From assembly GCA_028686345.1 (NCBI GenBank), contig JAQUCE010000006.1, positions 1-64,000 on the forward strand: a stretch of 64,000 nucleotides of DNA. Direction: 5' to 3'. How positions within the stretch are numbered: the first letter of the stretch is position 1; every line of letters begins with the position of its first letter. The position numbers and the translations under genes were made by a program. The notes beneath the pieces are model-generated. The model was not told where the DNA came from, ran no database searches, and saw only the letters and a list, made by a program, of their open reading frames with translations. This DNA is from Kiritimatiellia bacterium. GTDB taxonomy: Bacteria > Verrucomicrobiota > Kiritimatiellia > RFP12 > UBA1067. Below, piece after piece: positions 25,309-33,902 of the stretch.

Positions 25309-25700
25309 GAGCGGCTCTAATCGCTTAGGCGACTAGAAAAAACAACGCAGCAATCTTTGTGAGCTATGTGTTCCCTGTGGTTTCAAAAATTAGAGTGCAA
25401 CCATTTTGACCCCCTATGTGTAGTAGTCGCTCTACCAGCGACATTGGTTGACGATGCTGTGCGACGATAGCGGATTACGATTAAAAACCCCGCACATGAA
25501 AATCGTAACCAGCATCGTCGCCTCTATCGTAAACCGATCTGAAAGCGGTATGTAGTTCACGCTTTAGCGTGTCTTCCGAACAGAGCACAGCCATAATGAG
25601 AGTTGCTGCGCTTACTACCGCTTAAACCATGGAAAAGACCATTTATGGTTATTCTGGTTATTCTATTGGCAAACTTTCCGTTAAACCTTTTCAACCTACC
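25309..25700. repeat. intergenic hairpin mosaic (stop-codon hairpin, modules G and F)
   Basis: A CTAATCGC/GCGACTAG-type hairpin (25318-25336) is followed by AAAAAACAACGCAG. Module G at 25343-25413 (71 bases) is repeated at 30551-30621 with three mismatches. A GTCGCT/AGCGAC hairpin next to GTGTAGTA (about 25418-25440) is followed by an F module of about 90 bases (25447-25535), whose inverse lies at 63430-63520. Bases 25560-25787 have no clear repeat. Confidence 0.65.
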
Positions 25701-25787
25701 CCTCGTTATGCAATAATAGCAGCCAATTGTATTTTTTTATTATGAATTGTGAATTACCCCACCCTCTCTTGAAAGGAAAACGGAATT

Positions 25788-26642
25788 ATGAAATTTTTCT
25801 CCCGTCGTGATTTTATCCAAGCAGGGGCAACCGCCGTTGTTGCCGCGCCCGCGCTGGCGCGGGCTGGTATGTTGCTCCCAGGAAAGCGCAAACCCCGGGT
25901 AGGCGTTCAGCTGTACTCTATCCGCGAATACTGCAAAAAAGATCTGCCGGGAGCGCTGGCTGGTGTCAAAGCAATCGGCTATGCGGGTGTTGAGTTTGCC
26001 GGCTACTATGGTAAGAGCGCCAAAGAGCTGCGACAGCTGATCGACGACCATGGCCTGCTGGCCTGCGGCACGCACACTGGCATGGGCACCCTCGCTCCTG
26101 ATAAAATTCAGGAGACCATTGATTACAACCGCATTATTGGCAACAAGTATCTGATGGTGCCGCATATCGGGCGGCCTAAAACCGCGGACGAATGCAAAAA
26201 AATTGCCGCCGAGCTTTCGGTAGCCGCTGAAACCGCGAAAGCGTCTGGTATGTACGTTGGCTATCACAACCATCAGCATGAGTTCAGGGATAAGTATCCT
26301 GACGGCAAGTGCATGTGGGAGTTGATTTACGATAACGCCTCGCCGTTGGTCTGCACCCAGATGGATGTCGGACATGTGGTGGCGGCCGGTGAAGATCCGC
26401 TCTTCTGGCTCGCCAAATATCCGAACCGCAGCCGCACCTTGCACGCCAAAGAGGTTTATCCAGGACCTGGAATTCTCGGACAGGTTCCCGAGGGTGTCAA
26501 GGGTGTTGACTGGGATCCACTCTTTGTGGCAGTTGAAAAAGATGTGATTGAATGGTATATTGTCGAGAGCGAAGCAGACCCCAACACCCTGGATAAAATT
26601 CGTGGCGGCTTCGAGTTTCTCAAGGCCAAAGGCCGAGCATGA
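25788..26642 (+). CDS. Tat-exported xylose-isomerase-like TIM-barrel protein (sugar phosphate isomerase/epimerase family)
   Basis: A metal-dependent TIM barrel of the AP endonuclease 2/xylose isomerase-like family, probably acting on a sugar or inositol derivative in the periplasm. The twin-arginine signal is clear (FFSRRDFIQAGATAVVAAPA). Barrel motifs include VGVQLYSIREYCKKDLPG at the first strand, GVEFAGYYG, CGTHTG, VGYHNHQHEF and CTQMDVGHVVAAG, which contain the usual Glu, His and Asp metal ligands. Size (284 aa) fits the family. AAAGGAAA lies upstream of the ATG. It often co-occurs with Gfo/Idh/MocA oxidoreductases like the one upstream, though a 479-base repeat-rich gap separates them. 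Confidence 0.88.
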   Translation: MKFFSRRDFIQAGATAVVAAPALARAGMLLPGKRKPRVGVQLYSIREYCKKDLPGALAGVKAIGYAGVEFAGYYGKSAKELRQLIDDHGLLACGTHTGMGTLAPDKIQETIDYNRIIGNKYLMVPHIGRPKTADECKKIAAELSVAAETAKASGMYVGYHNHQHEFRDKYPDGKCMWELIYDNASPLVCTQMDVGHVVAAGEDPLFWLAKYPNRSRTLHAKEVYPGPGILGQVPEGVKGVDWDPLFVAVEKDVIEWYIVESEADPNTLDKIRGGFEFLKAKGRA

Positions 26643-26689
26643 GAAATGGTGAGCTAGAAGCTCCCGATACTTTGGTTGCTAGTCAATCA

Positions 26690-27245
26690 ACTCCTGTAAC
26701 AAAAAACAGGAAGTTCAGATAGTTATCTTCATAAATTGTTGAGTGAAAATGTTTTCCGCAAGCAAGATGCTTACACTACTGCATTATCACTTTTACGGTA
26801 ACGTCTCAATAACCCGCCCTGGAGCAGCCTTCCGTCTTCGCGCTTCGCAGCTACGCCGGACACGGAAAGGCTGGACAACAAACCTTACATGGCAGCCGTT
26901 TGTTGTTCACGCTTCCCTGTCACGGCGTAAAAGCGAAGCTCGGAGCCGGAAGCGTGCTCTTTGCTGTCTGGCCGATTATTGAAAAGTTACCTTTGTTCCC
27001 CCAAACGCGGGGAGTTTGTTACTGTAGCAGCGGGCTTCTAACCATAAATTTTTCAGCAAGGGCAAAGGCCTTTCGCATATCACACAAACTCTTTTGGTTG
27101 CCTGCCTGCCTGTGCATTGCACGGAGACCGGCGGCTATGCTGCGTTACTTTCAGTATCTCCGCTCTCCGCTAGGCGGTGGATGGTTGCGAAACAAACCGC
27201 AATAAGGCCGATAGACAACTTTTGGAGAGACCAATTAATTTTTTT
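26690..27245. repeat. intergenic hairpin mosaic (modules D and C)
   Basis: Module D at about 26687-26735 (CAACTCCTG...CAGGAAGTTCAGAT) runs into module C at 26740-27060: GCAAGCAAGATGCTTAC, CCGCCCTGGAGCAGCC, TTCGCAGCTACGCCGGACAC and AAACGCGGGGAGTTT. The same D-C order is found at 36820, 57195 and 63625. Bases 27060-27200 hold a further CCTGCCTGCCTGTGC segment. Confidence 0.65.
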
Positions 27246-27267
27246 CCTAGTCGCCTAAGCGACTAGG
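27246..27267. repeat. palindromic hairpin at the scpB stop codon
   Basis: CCTAGTCGC (27246-27254) and GCGACTAGG (27259-27267) form a 9-bp stem with loop CTAA. The scpB stop codon (27263-27265) is inside it. Downstream in the gene's direction is an A-run, not a U-run, so it is not a typical terminator. Confidence 0.75.
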
Positions 27268-28075
27268 ACTCCTCGCCCTCGTCATCGCCCTCGACCTCGC
27301 CCTCGTCATCGCCCTCGTCCTCATCCTCCACGTTGCGCATCAGGATCTCCTCGATCAGGCTCTCTTTGTCAGCTTCAGCTTGGGTTTGATTGAAGAGCGA
27401 TGGTTCACTACCGTCGCTCTCGTTCTCGCTCTCTTTCTTGGCACTTCTGGTATGCAGGGCTACCCGCTCAGATTTTTTGGAACGTTGCAGGGTGGGCTCC
27501 AGTTCATTGAGCTCTTTCAGGCTGCTTAAACCAAAGTGCTCGAGAAAGCTCGGGGTGGTGCCATAGAGGAATGGGCGGCCAGGCAGCTCGCTGCGCCCGA
27601 CAATCCGGATCAGGTGCAACTCCATCAAAATCTTGATGATATGATCAATCGTTACACCGCGGATGGCGACAATCTCTGATTTAGAGATCGGCTGGCGGTA
27701 GGCGATGATGGCGAGCGTTTCCAGCGCCGGGCGCGAGAGGCGGTTGGGGCGGTCGGCTTTTAAGAGATTACGCAGCCAACGTCCACTGGCCGCCTGTGTC
27801 TGAAAACGGAAGGCTCCATTAACCTCTTCCAGCGCGACTCCGATGTTAATGCGCGAGAACTCTTTTGCAATACCCTCGACCACATCCCGGATCTCGCGCG
27901 GTGAGGCCTCCGCGAAGAGTTTGATGGTTTCGTCTTTTTCGGGGTCGGCTTGCGCCACGGTGTGAAGACACTTGCGGATATCCTCGATGGTCAGTGCGCG
28001 GTTGGAGCCGAAGATTAACGCTCCGACCACCTGTTGCAGGCTTGACGCCATGGGTAGTCCATCAGATTTCGACAT
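27263..28075 (-). CDS. scpB: segregation and condensation protein ScpB
   Basis: A subunit of the SMC-ScpA-ScpB condensin, which organises and separates chromosomes. The protein has two winged-helix domains, with LETLAIIAYRQPISKSEI and RGVTIDHIIKILMELHLI as the diagnostic run and PFLYGTTPSFLEHFGL after it. Past residue 195 comes a 75-residue tail ending in an acidic stretch of GDDEGE-like repeats, longer than in most homologues. The ATG at 28075 overlaps the end of scpA by 14 bases and has AGGAG eight bases upstream, in keeping with translational coupling. The stop lies within a palindromic repeat. Confidence 0.95.
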   Translation of the reverse strand: MSKSDGLPMASSLQQVVGALIFGSNRALTIEDIRKCLHTVAQADPEKDETIKLFAEASPREIRDVVEGIAKEFSRINIGVALEEVNGAFRFQTQAASGRWLRNLLKADRPNRLSRPALETLAIIAYRQPISKSEIVAIRGVTIDHIIKILMELHLIRIVGRSELPGRPFLYGTTPSFLEHFGLSSLKELNELEPTLQRSKKSERVALHTRSAKKESENESDGSEPSLFNQTQAEADKESLIEEILMRNVEDEDEGDDEGEVEGDDEGEES

Positions 28076-28883
28076 CGTTGTGCTCTCCTGTGATTGGATT
28101 GAGTTCTTCTAGTGGCGCATGTTGCGCCTCATCAAAGCTCATGATTAGAATTTCGTGAAAGGCCGCGTTCTGGTACATCACGATCTGATGCAAACGCAAC
28201 AGCTCCAGCAGAGCCAGAAAGGTCACGATGATTTCGTTGCGGTGCGACTCGGGGTTAAAAAGATGTGAAAACCGCACATGCTGCTGAGCGGCGGTCAGTT
28301 CCTGGATGTACTCCATCTTGTCGGGCACAGACCAGCGGATCGGTTCAATATGCCCCAAAGGTGTCTCCGGCGCGCGCGAGAGGACATCCTGGAAGGCGGT
28401 TAGCAGATCGAACAGCCCGATATCGCCCATTGCCTGCGCCCCGTCCAGGGGCTCCTTCTCAAAGATCGGTCCGTCGCCGCCAAAGGTGAACGCCTCCAGC
28501 TGCAGCGATTCGCGAATCTGCAAGTCCAGCGCCACATCTTTAAACTTTTTGTATTCAATCAGCTGGCGCACCAGATCCAGGCGCGGATCAACCCAGTCTT
28601 CATCCACATCATCGTCGGTTGAGCGCGAATCAACTGGCAGCAGCATGCGGCTCTTGATCATCATCAGCGTGGATGCCATCACCAGAAACTCGCCGGCAAT
28701 ATCCAGGTCCAGTATCTGCATCACATGCAGGTACTCCAGATACTGGCTGGTAATAAGGTTGATGGGGATGTTGTAGATATCCACCTCTTCGCGGCGGATC
28801 AGATAAAGCAGTAAATCCAGGGGGCCTTCAAAGACCTCCAGGTTGACCTTGTATTCCTCTGCAAGTATGTTTTCAATGGACAT
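28062..28883 (-). CDS. scpA: segregation and condensation protein ScpA
   Basis: The kleisin of bacterial condensin, bridging the SMC heads and binding ScpB. The N terminus is typical (YKVNLEVFEGPLDLLLYLI, then RREEVDIYNIPINLITSQYL), as are LVMASTLMMIKSRMLLP and the C-terminal winged helix (VTFLALLELLRLHQIVMYQN). It has 273 residues. The start codon lies only a few bases from a module D repeat (28893-28940), so the leader is made of repeat. It is between trpS (upstream) and scpB (downstream) in one minus-strand operon. Confidence 0.95.
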   Translation of the reverse strand: MSIENILAEEYKVNLEVFEGPLDLLLYLIRREEVDIYNIPINLITSQYLEYLHVMQILDLDIAGEFLVMASTLMMIKSRMLLPVDSRSTDDDVDEDWVDPRLDLVRQLIEYKKFKDVALDLQIRESLQLEAFTFGGDGPIFEKEPLDGAQAMGDIGLFDLLTAFQDVLSRAPETPLGHIEPIRWSVPDKMEYIQELTAAQQHVRFSHLFNPESHRNEIIVTFLALLELLRLHQIVMYQNAAFHEILIMSFDEAQHAPLEELNPITGEHNDVEI

Positions 28884-28892
28884 TCGCCGCTA

Positions 28893-28940
28893 TTCTCTCA
28901 ACTGCTGTCGTAAAAACCAGGAAGTTCGGGTAATCCTTGT
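28893..28940. repeat. module D repeat between trpS and scpA
   Basis: CTATTCTCTCAACTGCTGTC, an A-run and CAGGAAGTTCGGGTAATCC match the D modules at 11550, 57195 and 63625. It fills almost the whole 62-base gap. Confidence 0.65.
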
Positions 28941-28945
28941 GCTGC

Positions 28946-29905
28946 TCACAGGCCAACCGCAGCGCGGGCTTTGTCAAGTGTCACGCTGGCGGCGGCGCGT
29001 GCTTTTGCAGCGCCTTGCTGGAGCACCTCCTCCACATAGTCGAGGTTGTTGGCAAGCTCCTCGCGTTTGGCGCGGAAGGGCTCGAAGCTCTCAGAGAAGA
29101 GCGATAGCAAGGCTTTTTTGGCGTGGCCATAGCCATAGTTGCCGCCGCTGTAGTTTGCCTCCATCCCGGCTCTCTGTTCTTCTGATGCGAAGAGTTTGTA
29201 GAGCGCGAAAACATTGCAGGTGGCCGGATTTTTCGGCTCTTCCAGGGGAGTGGAGTCGGTCACAATCCGCATGATGCTGGCTTTTGTCTCTTTGGGGGTG
29301 GCAAAGAGATCGATTGTGTTGCCATAGCTCTTGGACATCTTCTGCCCATCCACACCAGGCACCACAGCTACCTCCTCCGGGATGAAAGGCTCAGGGATTT
29401 TGAAAACCTCGCCAAACTCATTGTTGAATTTGAGGGCAATATCACGGGTTACCTCAAGGTGCTGCTTCTGATCCCGGCCAACAGGCACGATATCTGATTG
29501 ATAGATCAGGATGTCGGCGGCCATCAGGACCGGGTAGGCAAAGAGGGCGTGGTTAGCGGCGATTCCGCGCGCGATCTTATCTTTATAAGAGTGGCAACGT
29601 TCCAGCAGCCCCATGGGGGTCACGGTGGAGAGCAGCCATGTCAGTTCATGCACCTCAGGCACATCGCTCTGGCGGAAGAAGATTGTTCGCCGCGGGTCAA
29701 GCCCGCAGGCCAGGAAGTCGAGGGCCACATCCAGGGTGTCCTGCCGCAGCTGTGCGCTGTTGTGGACTGTGGTCAGAGCGTGGTAGTTGGCAATGAAGAG
29801 AAATGCGTCTCCTTTTTTCTGAAGCTCCAGGGAGGGCCGCATCATGCCAAAATAGTTTCCCAGATGTAATTTGCCGGATGGTTGAATGCCAGAGAGTATT
29901 CGCAT
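28946..29905 (-). CDS. trpS: tryptophanyl-tRNA synthetase
   Basis: Charges tRNA-Trp with tryptophan. A class I synthetase of 319 residues. The HIGH-like motif is PSGKLHLGNYFG near residue 10-20, and the KMSKS loop is GQKMSKSYGNTIDLF. TLVPVGRDQKQHLE-type signature appears as DIVPVGRDQKQHLEVTRDIA. A strong ribosome site is not evident before the ATG. It is probably the first gene of the trpS-scpA-scpB unit, an order seen in many bacteria. Confidence 0.96.
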   Translation of the reverse strand: MRILSGIQPSGKLHLGNYFGMMRPSLELQKKGDAFLFIANYHALTTVHNSAQLRQDTLDVALDFLACGLDPRRTIFFRQSDVPEVHELTWLLSTVTPMGLLERCHSYKDKIARGIAANHALFAYPVLMAADILIYQSDIVPVGRDQKQHLEVTRDIALKFNNEFGEVFKIPEPFIPEEVAVVPGVDGQKMSKSYGNTIDLFATPKETKASIMRIVTDSTPLEEPKNPATCNVFALYKLFASEEQRAGMEANYSGGNYGYGHAKKALLSLFSESFEPFRAKREELANNLDYVEEVLQQGAAKARAAASVTLDKARAAVGL

Positions 29906-30755
29906 GTGTCAAAGCTCGTGTAAGTGGTTAAAAAATAGTCATAATAGTAGCGTATACCCGTGCGAAGAGCAATTGAGAAGTGCGGTTCAGGATTCAGAAT
30001 TCCGAGGTCGGTTTACAATAACGGCGACCATGCTGCGGAGCAGCCCCCGCATTATCCCAATCTTCGGTCAGCATCGTCGCCGCCATCGTCAACCGCAGGC
30101 GCGGTCGACCAGAGTGCGTAACCTGATCATCCGCATATTAACCACCGTCGCCCGCATAGCGAAAGACTTCATTGCTTCGCACCTTGTCAAGTCAAACAAA
30201 GATGATGAAATCCCACGGCGTGCCTTTGACGAACAAACACCCGGTGTCCGCTAATTGCTTCGTAGAAGCAACTCCAGACCACCCGACATAGACGTGAAAA
30301 ATTTAGTGTTTTTGCCGTTTTTCTGAACAATCGTTCATTTCATATTTGCACTTTACGCGCGCATGTTGCGTGGTTAGCGCCCACTATGAATGAAAGCTAA
30401 CAGCTTAGTTTGTTTTCCTGTACCTCTTTTGTTAACTACGAAACACACTAAAAGCACGAACATGAATGATAGTAGTACAAAGAGCCGCGCCAGAGCTCGG
30501 CGTTTCTAGGGTTTCTTCATTTTTTACCTCAACATTTTTCACCTAAAAAGCAACGCAGCAATCTTTGTGAGCTATGTGTTCCTTGTGGTTTCAAAAATTA
30601 AAGTGCAGCCATTTTGACCCCTATGTCAAGTGATGTGCTCTCCGAGCGGCATGCGCCGCTCATAGAGCGGCTACTACACATATGACAACTCTTGCAGGCG
30701 GCTTTCAATTCGCCGGGCGATGCCCGAACTTCTTCAGCCTGTTATTTTCCCTGCG
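29906..30755. repeat. 850-base gene-free gap filled with modules F, A, B and G
   Basis: From about 30005: a partial F module (ATAACGGCGACCATGCTG ... GCATCGTCGCCGCCATCGTC), module A inverted (GTCGCCCGCATAGCGAAAG, 30150), a partial inverted B with the TTGCTTC hairpin (loop GTA, about 30253) and an ACTACGAAACACAC stretch near 30430. Module G lies at 30551-30621, followed by GAGCGGCATGCGCCGCTC (about 30645) and GTAGTAGCC-type hairpins. No convincing gene was found. Confidence 0.6.
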
Positions 30756-31517
30756 CTAACGCCGCTGAGAGAAAAGCCATTGCAGCACAGCCGGGTTGCT
30801 GTAGGTGGCGCTCCAGGAGTTGTGGCCAACCCCCGGGTATTCGGTGTATTTGACATTGCCGCCGCAGGCTTTGAGGGCCGCCACCATGTCGCGTGAGCGC
30901 GAAACAGGGACTGATGTGTCCGCATCGCCGTGGAAGGCCCAGATCGGCAGATCTTTGAAGAGCGGCGCCCCGGTAATGTCGCCGCCGCCGCAGACCGGTA
31001 TGGCTGCCGCGAATTTTCGGGGCAGGCGCTGTATGATGTCCCAGGCACCGTAGCCGCCCATGGAGAGCCCGGTGATATAGAGCCTGTTTTTGTCTGCCGG
31101 GTAATCGGCTACGACTTTATCAAGAATCTCCAGCGCCAATTTCATGGGGGAGGAGATCTCAGGCGGCATGGTGTGGGAGAGTTTGTTCCAGTCAACCTCA
31201 GCCCATCTTTGTCCTTCAGGGCATTGAGGCGCGATAATAATCGCCGGTTCATGCTTTATGCTCCAGTCAATCATATCCTTGATGCCATGTATAACCTGCG
31301 CATTATTATCATCCCCGCGTTCACCGGCGCCATGCAGAAACAGCACGACCGGCATGGGGGAGGTCAATAACTGGGGTGGAAGGTAGATACGGTAGGGCAG
31401 GGATTCAGCCTGCTTGTTTTTGTAGATGCGCTGAGCTGTCATTTGGATGGCGTCCTGCGCGTTTGACGTTACAGCGGCAACCGTTGCGGCCAGGGTGAGT
31501 ATTAGGACTCTGTTCAT
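30756..31517 (-). CDS. secreted alpha/beta-hydrolase esterase (dienelactone-hydrolase/CE1-like)
   Basis: Probably a carbohydrate or small-ester esterase outside the cytoplasm. A signal peptide (RVLILTLAATVAAVTSNA) is followed by an alpha/beta-hydrolase domain: oxyanion region VVLFLHGAGERGDDN, nucleophile serine in ITGLSMGGYGAWD, acid in WAFHGDADTSVP and histidine in YPGVGHNSW. This pattern is shared by feruloyl-esterase and polyhydroxybutyrate-depolymerase-like enzymes; substrate unknown. The ATG overlaps the larC stop codon (ATGA), so the two genes are translationally coupled, although no functional link is obvious. Confidence 0.88.
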   Translation of the reverse strand: MNRVLILTLAATVAAVTSNAQDAIQMTAQRIYKNKQAESLPYRIYLPPQLLTSPMPVVLFLHGAGERGDDNNAQVIHGIKDMIDWSIKHEPAIIIAPQCPEGQRWAEVDWNKLSHTMPPEISSPMKLALEILDKVVADYPADKNRLYITGLSMGGYGAWDIIQRLPRKFAAAIPVCGGGDITGAPLFKDLPIWAFHGDADTSVPVSRSRDMVAALKACGGNVKYTEYPGVGHNSWSATYSNPAVLQWLFSQRR

Positions 31518-32833
31518 TTTTTATCTCCGGCAATCAACGCCGCGGCGGTGCTGACCTCTTTAACGGTGATGCCAGCGGTTTTGGCGAGGCTGGCACAGCA
31601 GTCGTGCTCAGGTGCCAGGGTGATTGTCCGGCCGTTCAGGATGCCGCATTTGACTGGCACGCGGCCCCATGCTGTTTTGACCTCAATGAACTTGCGTTCA
31701 AGTTCAGTGCGTGTGACAGTGCTGGAGCGGATGCCAAAGGTGGTGGTTGATTTGAATATGAGCGTCTGGCAGCTCTCTGCTGCTGCCGGCTCTGTGAGCA
31801 CACTTAACTGAATGGCAGGGCGCCCCTTTTTCATGATAATTGGTGTGTGCCAGACATCCAGCGCACCGATTTCCAGCAGCTCCTCCAACAGTGCTCCCAG
31901 CCACTCGGGGTTGCAGTCATCCAGATTGCTTTCCAGCAGGGTGAGTGTTCGCACGCCTGCCTGCAGCTGTGTCTCCGCCACTGCTGTGACAGGCTTGCCG
32001 GTCAGGGCAGCATCTTGCTCCGACGGTTCTTTGAGCAGCGTTGCGCGCAGGACATTCGGCCGCCCCTGGAGCTTGTGGGTGCCAAAGCCGAATCCACTCT
32101 TCAGAGGGATGGTGCAGGGGGGAGGAGTTTCCAGTTCGTGTAGCCAGGTGGTGAGAATAGCCGCGCCCGTGGGGGTGACCAGCTCGCAGGGTTCATCGGT
32201 CTGGCTCACGGTTTGGCCCTCCAGCAGGAGCTGTGTCGCAGGCGCGGGGTTGGGCATTACGCCGTGCGCGCATTGGATCGTGCCAGTGCCGGCGGGCAGG
32301 GCGCCGCATGATATGCCCGCGATGTTTAACTGCTCCAAGGCAATGCAGGCGCCAACAATGTCGGCCACAGAGTCCCAGGCGCCCACCTCATGAAAGTGAA
32401 CAGCCTCCGGGGTTGAGCCGTGGATCTTGGCCTCCGCCACAGCCAGCCTTTGAAAAACAGCGATGGCGAGCTGCTTGGTTTTTTCAGAGAGAGTTGAACC
32501 GTTGATCAGCTCAGAGATTTCCTTCAGCCCGCGGTGCGCATGGTGATGGTGATGGTGATGATGATGATGGTGACCGTGCTCTTTCGGGCTCTGTGCGGCA
32601 TCGGGCCACTCTGCTTCATCATGCGAGTGATGATGGTGCGCATGCACCGATACCCGGATGCCATTTAAGCCCGAGTCAGCGGCGGCTGCACTTTTGATGT
32701 GCAGATGTTCTGGAAAAAAGAGGTTGAGCTGCTCCTCAATCGCGGTCAGGTCGGCGCCAACTGCAGCTAAAGCAGCGAGAATCATATCGCCGCTGGCACC
32801 GCCCACACTGTCAAATCGAATGTACTGTTTCAT
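31514..32833 (-). CDS. larC: nickel-pincer cofactor biosynthesis protein LarC
   Basis: LarC is a CTP-dependent cyclometallase that inserts nickel into the pincer cofactor of lactate-racemase-type enzymes. The protein starts with RFDSVGGASGDMILAAL and contains TPEAVHFHEVGAWDSVADI, CELVTPTGAAILTTW and LLESNLDDCNPEWLGAL, all typical. It is one open frame of 439 residues, whereas some species need a frameshift to make it. Residues 64-100 are very rich in histidine, including 11 in a row (88-98), a probable nickel-holding arm. No larA, larB or larE is nearby. A canonical promoter precedes it at 32864-32892. Confidence 0.94.
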   Translation of the reverse strand: MKQYIRFDSVGGASGDMILAALAAVGADLTAIEEQLNLFFPEHLHIKSAAAADSGLNGIRVSVHAHHHHSHDEAEWPDAAQSPKEHGHHHHHHHHHHHAHRGLKEISELINGSTLSEKTKQLAIAVFQRLAVAEAKIHGSTPEAVHFHEVGAWDSVADIVGACIALEQLNIAGISCGALPAGTGTIQCAHGVMPNPAPATQLLLEGQTVSQTDEPCELVTPTGAAILTTWLHELETPPPCTIPLKSGFGFGTHKLQGRPNVLRATLLKEPSEQDAALTGKPVTAVAETQLQAGVRTLTLLESNLDDCNPEWLGALLEELLEIGALDVWHTPIIMKKGRPAIQLSVLTEPAAAESCQTLIFKSTTTFGIRSSTVTRTELERKFIEVKTAWGRVPVKCGILNGRTITLAPEHDCCASLAKTAGITVKEVSTAAALIAGDKK

Positions 32834-32863
32834 AAGTTGAACCTTGGTTTAAATTTTTCACTT

Positions 32864-32892
32864 ATAATACCATTGAGATTGTTCTAGAACAA
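32864..32892 (-). promoter_or_regulatory. predicted sigma-70 promoter of larC-esterase
   Basis: Reading leftward: TTGTTC (32892-32887), 17 bases, TATTAT (32869-32864), about 30 bases before the larC ATG. TTCTAGAA, a perfect 8-bp palindrome (32882-32889), overlaps the -35. Confidence 0.55.
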
Positions 32893-33188
32893 GTCCGGGT
32901 TAAGATAATTAAAAGTCGTGGCATTCACAGCCGCTGTAACTGTTAGCTGTTATTTCAGATTGCTTCATGTAACGCAAGATGCCATACTTTATAGGTCAAG
33001 GGGCGCAGGGGATTACTTTACATCCGGCGTGTGTAGTTAAAAACAAACAGCGTAAGGCTGCGATCTTGTCTGTTGCGGAGTGAAAACCGATCTGTTTCGC
33101 TTTTCGCTATTGATTCCGATAGCGACCCCGACCCCGAATTGCAGGCAAGAATTGGTCGAAAAAGGCAAGAGTTGCGAACAAAAGGAAG
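32893..33188. other. gap between larC and pyrE
   Basis: Mostly unique sequence. Near its end, ATTCCGATAGCGACCCCGAC (33110-33140) matches the minisatellite end of the transporter-flanking repeat at 21950-21975. No gene seen. Confidence 0.45.
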
Positions 33189-33194
33189 ATGAGA

Positions 33195-33767
33195 ATGACA
33201 GAACAGGATATTTTACAAACTTTGGAAGAGACCGACGCTCTACTCAGCGGACATTTTGAGCTGCGCTCAGGATTGCACAGCAATCGCTTTTTCCAGTGCG
33301 CCAACCTGCTGCGCTTTCCCCGGATTGCAGGCGGTCTCTGCGCGGAACTGGTGAAAAGATTGGCGTCCGCACTCGATGTCTCGCATGTCACCGCTGTGAT
33401 CGCGCCCGCGCTGGGAGGGATTATTGTCGGCCATGAGGTTGCCCGCGCCATGGACAAACCCTGCATCTTTGCTGAGAAGCAGGACAACAAGCTGGTTATG
33501 CGCCGTTTTAAGATCAACCCTGGTGAGCGCTACGTGATCGCAGAGGATGTGATTACCCGCGGCGGGCGGGTCCAGGAGACCGTTGATCTGGTTGTCGGGG
33601 CAGGGGCCGAGGTGGTCGCAATTCTGGTGCTGGTTGACCGCAGTGCAGGTCAGGCCTCGTTTGATTATCCGCTCTACTCTCTGTTACAGATGGCACCCGA
33701 ATTATGGGAGCCTAACGATTGCCCGATGTGCGCGGCAAGTGAACCGCTGGTTCATCCCGGCTCATAG
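33195..33767 (+). CDS. pyrE: orotate phosphoribosyltransferase
   Basis: Joins orotate to PRPP, the fifth step of UMP synthesis. The fold signature is present: SGLHSNRFFQCANLLRFP, AVIAPALGGIIVGHEVARA and the PRPP-binding motif YVIAEDVITRGGRVQET. The 190-residue length is in range. Two ATGs are possible (33189, 33195); the second has a better-spaced AAGGAAG. The C terminus (DCPMCAASEPLVHPGS) is the type seen in many PVC and cyanobacterial PyrE. It is not linked to other pyrimidine genes. Confidence 0.95.
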   Translation: MTEQDILQTLEETDALLSGHFELRSGLHSNRFFQCANLLRFPRIAGGLCAELVKRLASALDVSHVTAVIAPALGGIIVGHEVARAMDKPCIFAEKQDNKLVMRRFKINPGERYVIAEDVITRGGRVQETVDLVVGAGAEVVAILVLVDRSAGQASFDYPLYSLLQMAPELWEPNDCPMCAASEPLVHPGS

Positions 33768-33902
33768 GCTTTAGCCTGAGGTGCTGCAGCCTGCAATTGA
33801 GGGCAGCCGAATCATACGATTCCGCTGATCTGGCGGCAAGAGAGCGTGACGCGCGCCTTAAACCACTCCAATTTTATCGGCAATGAAATTAAAAACACAG
33901 AT

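Noticed and set aside
27246-27267. Intrinsic terminator after scpB
   Set aside because: The stem is good, but an A-run follows in the direction of transcription, so the U-run needed for termination is missing.
31514-32833. A full lactate-racemase (lar) operon
   Set aside because: larA, larB and larE are not in the window; only larC is.
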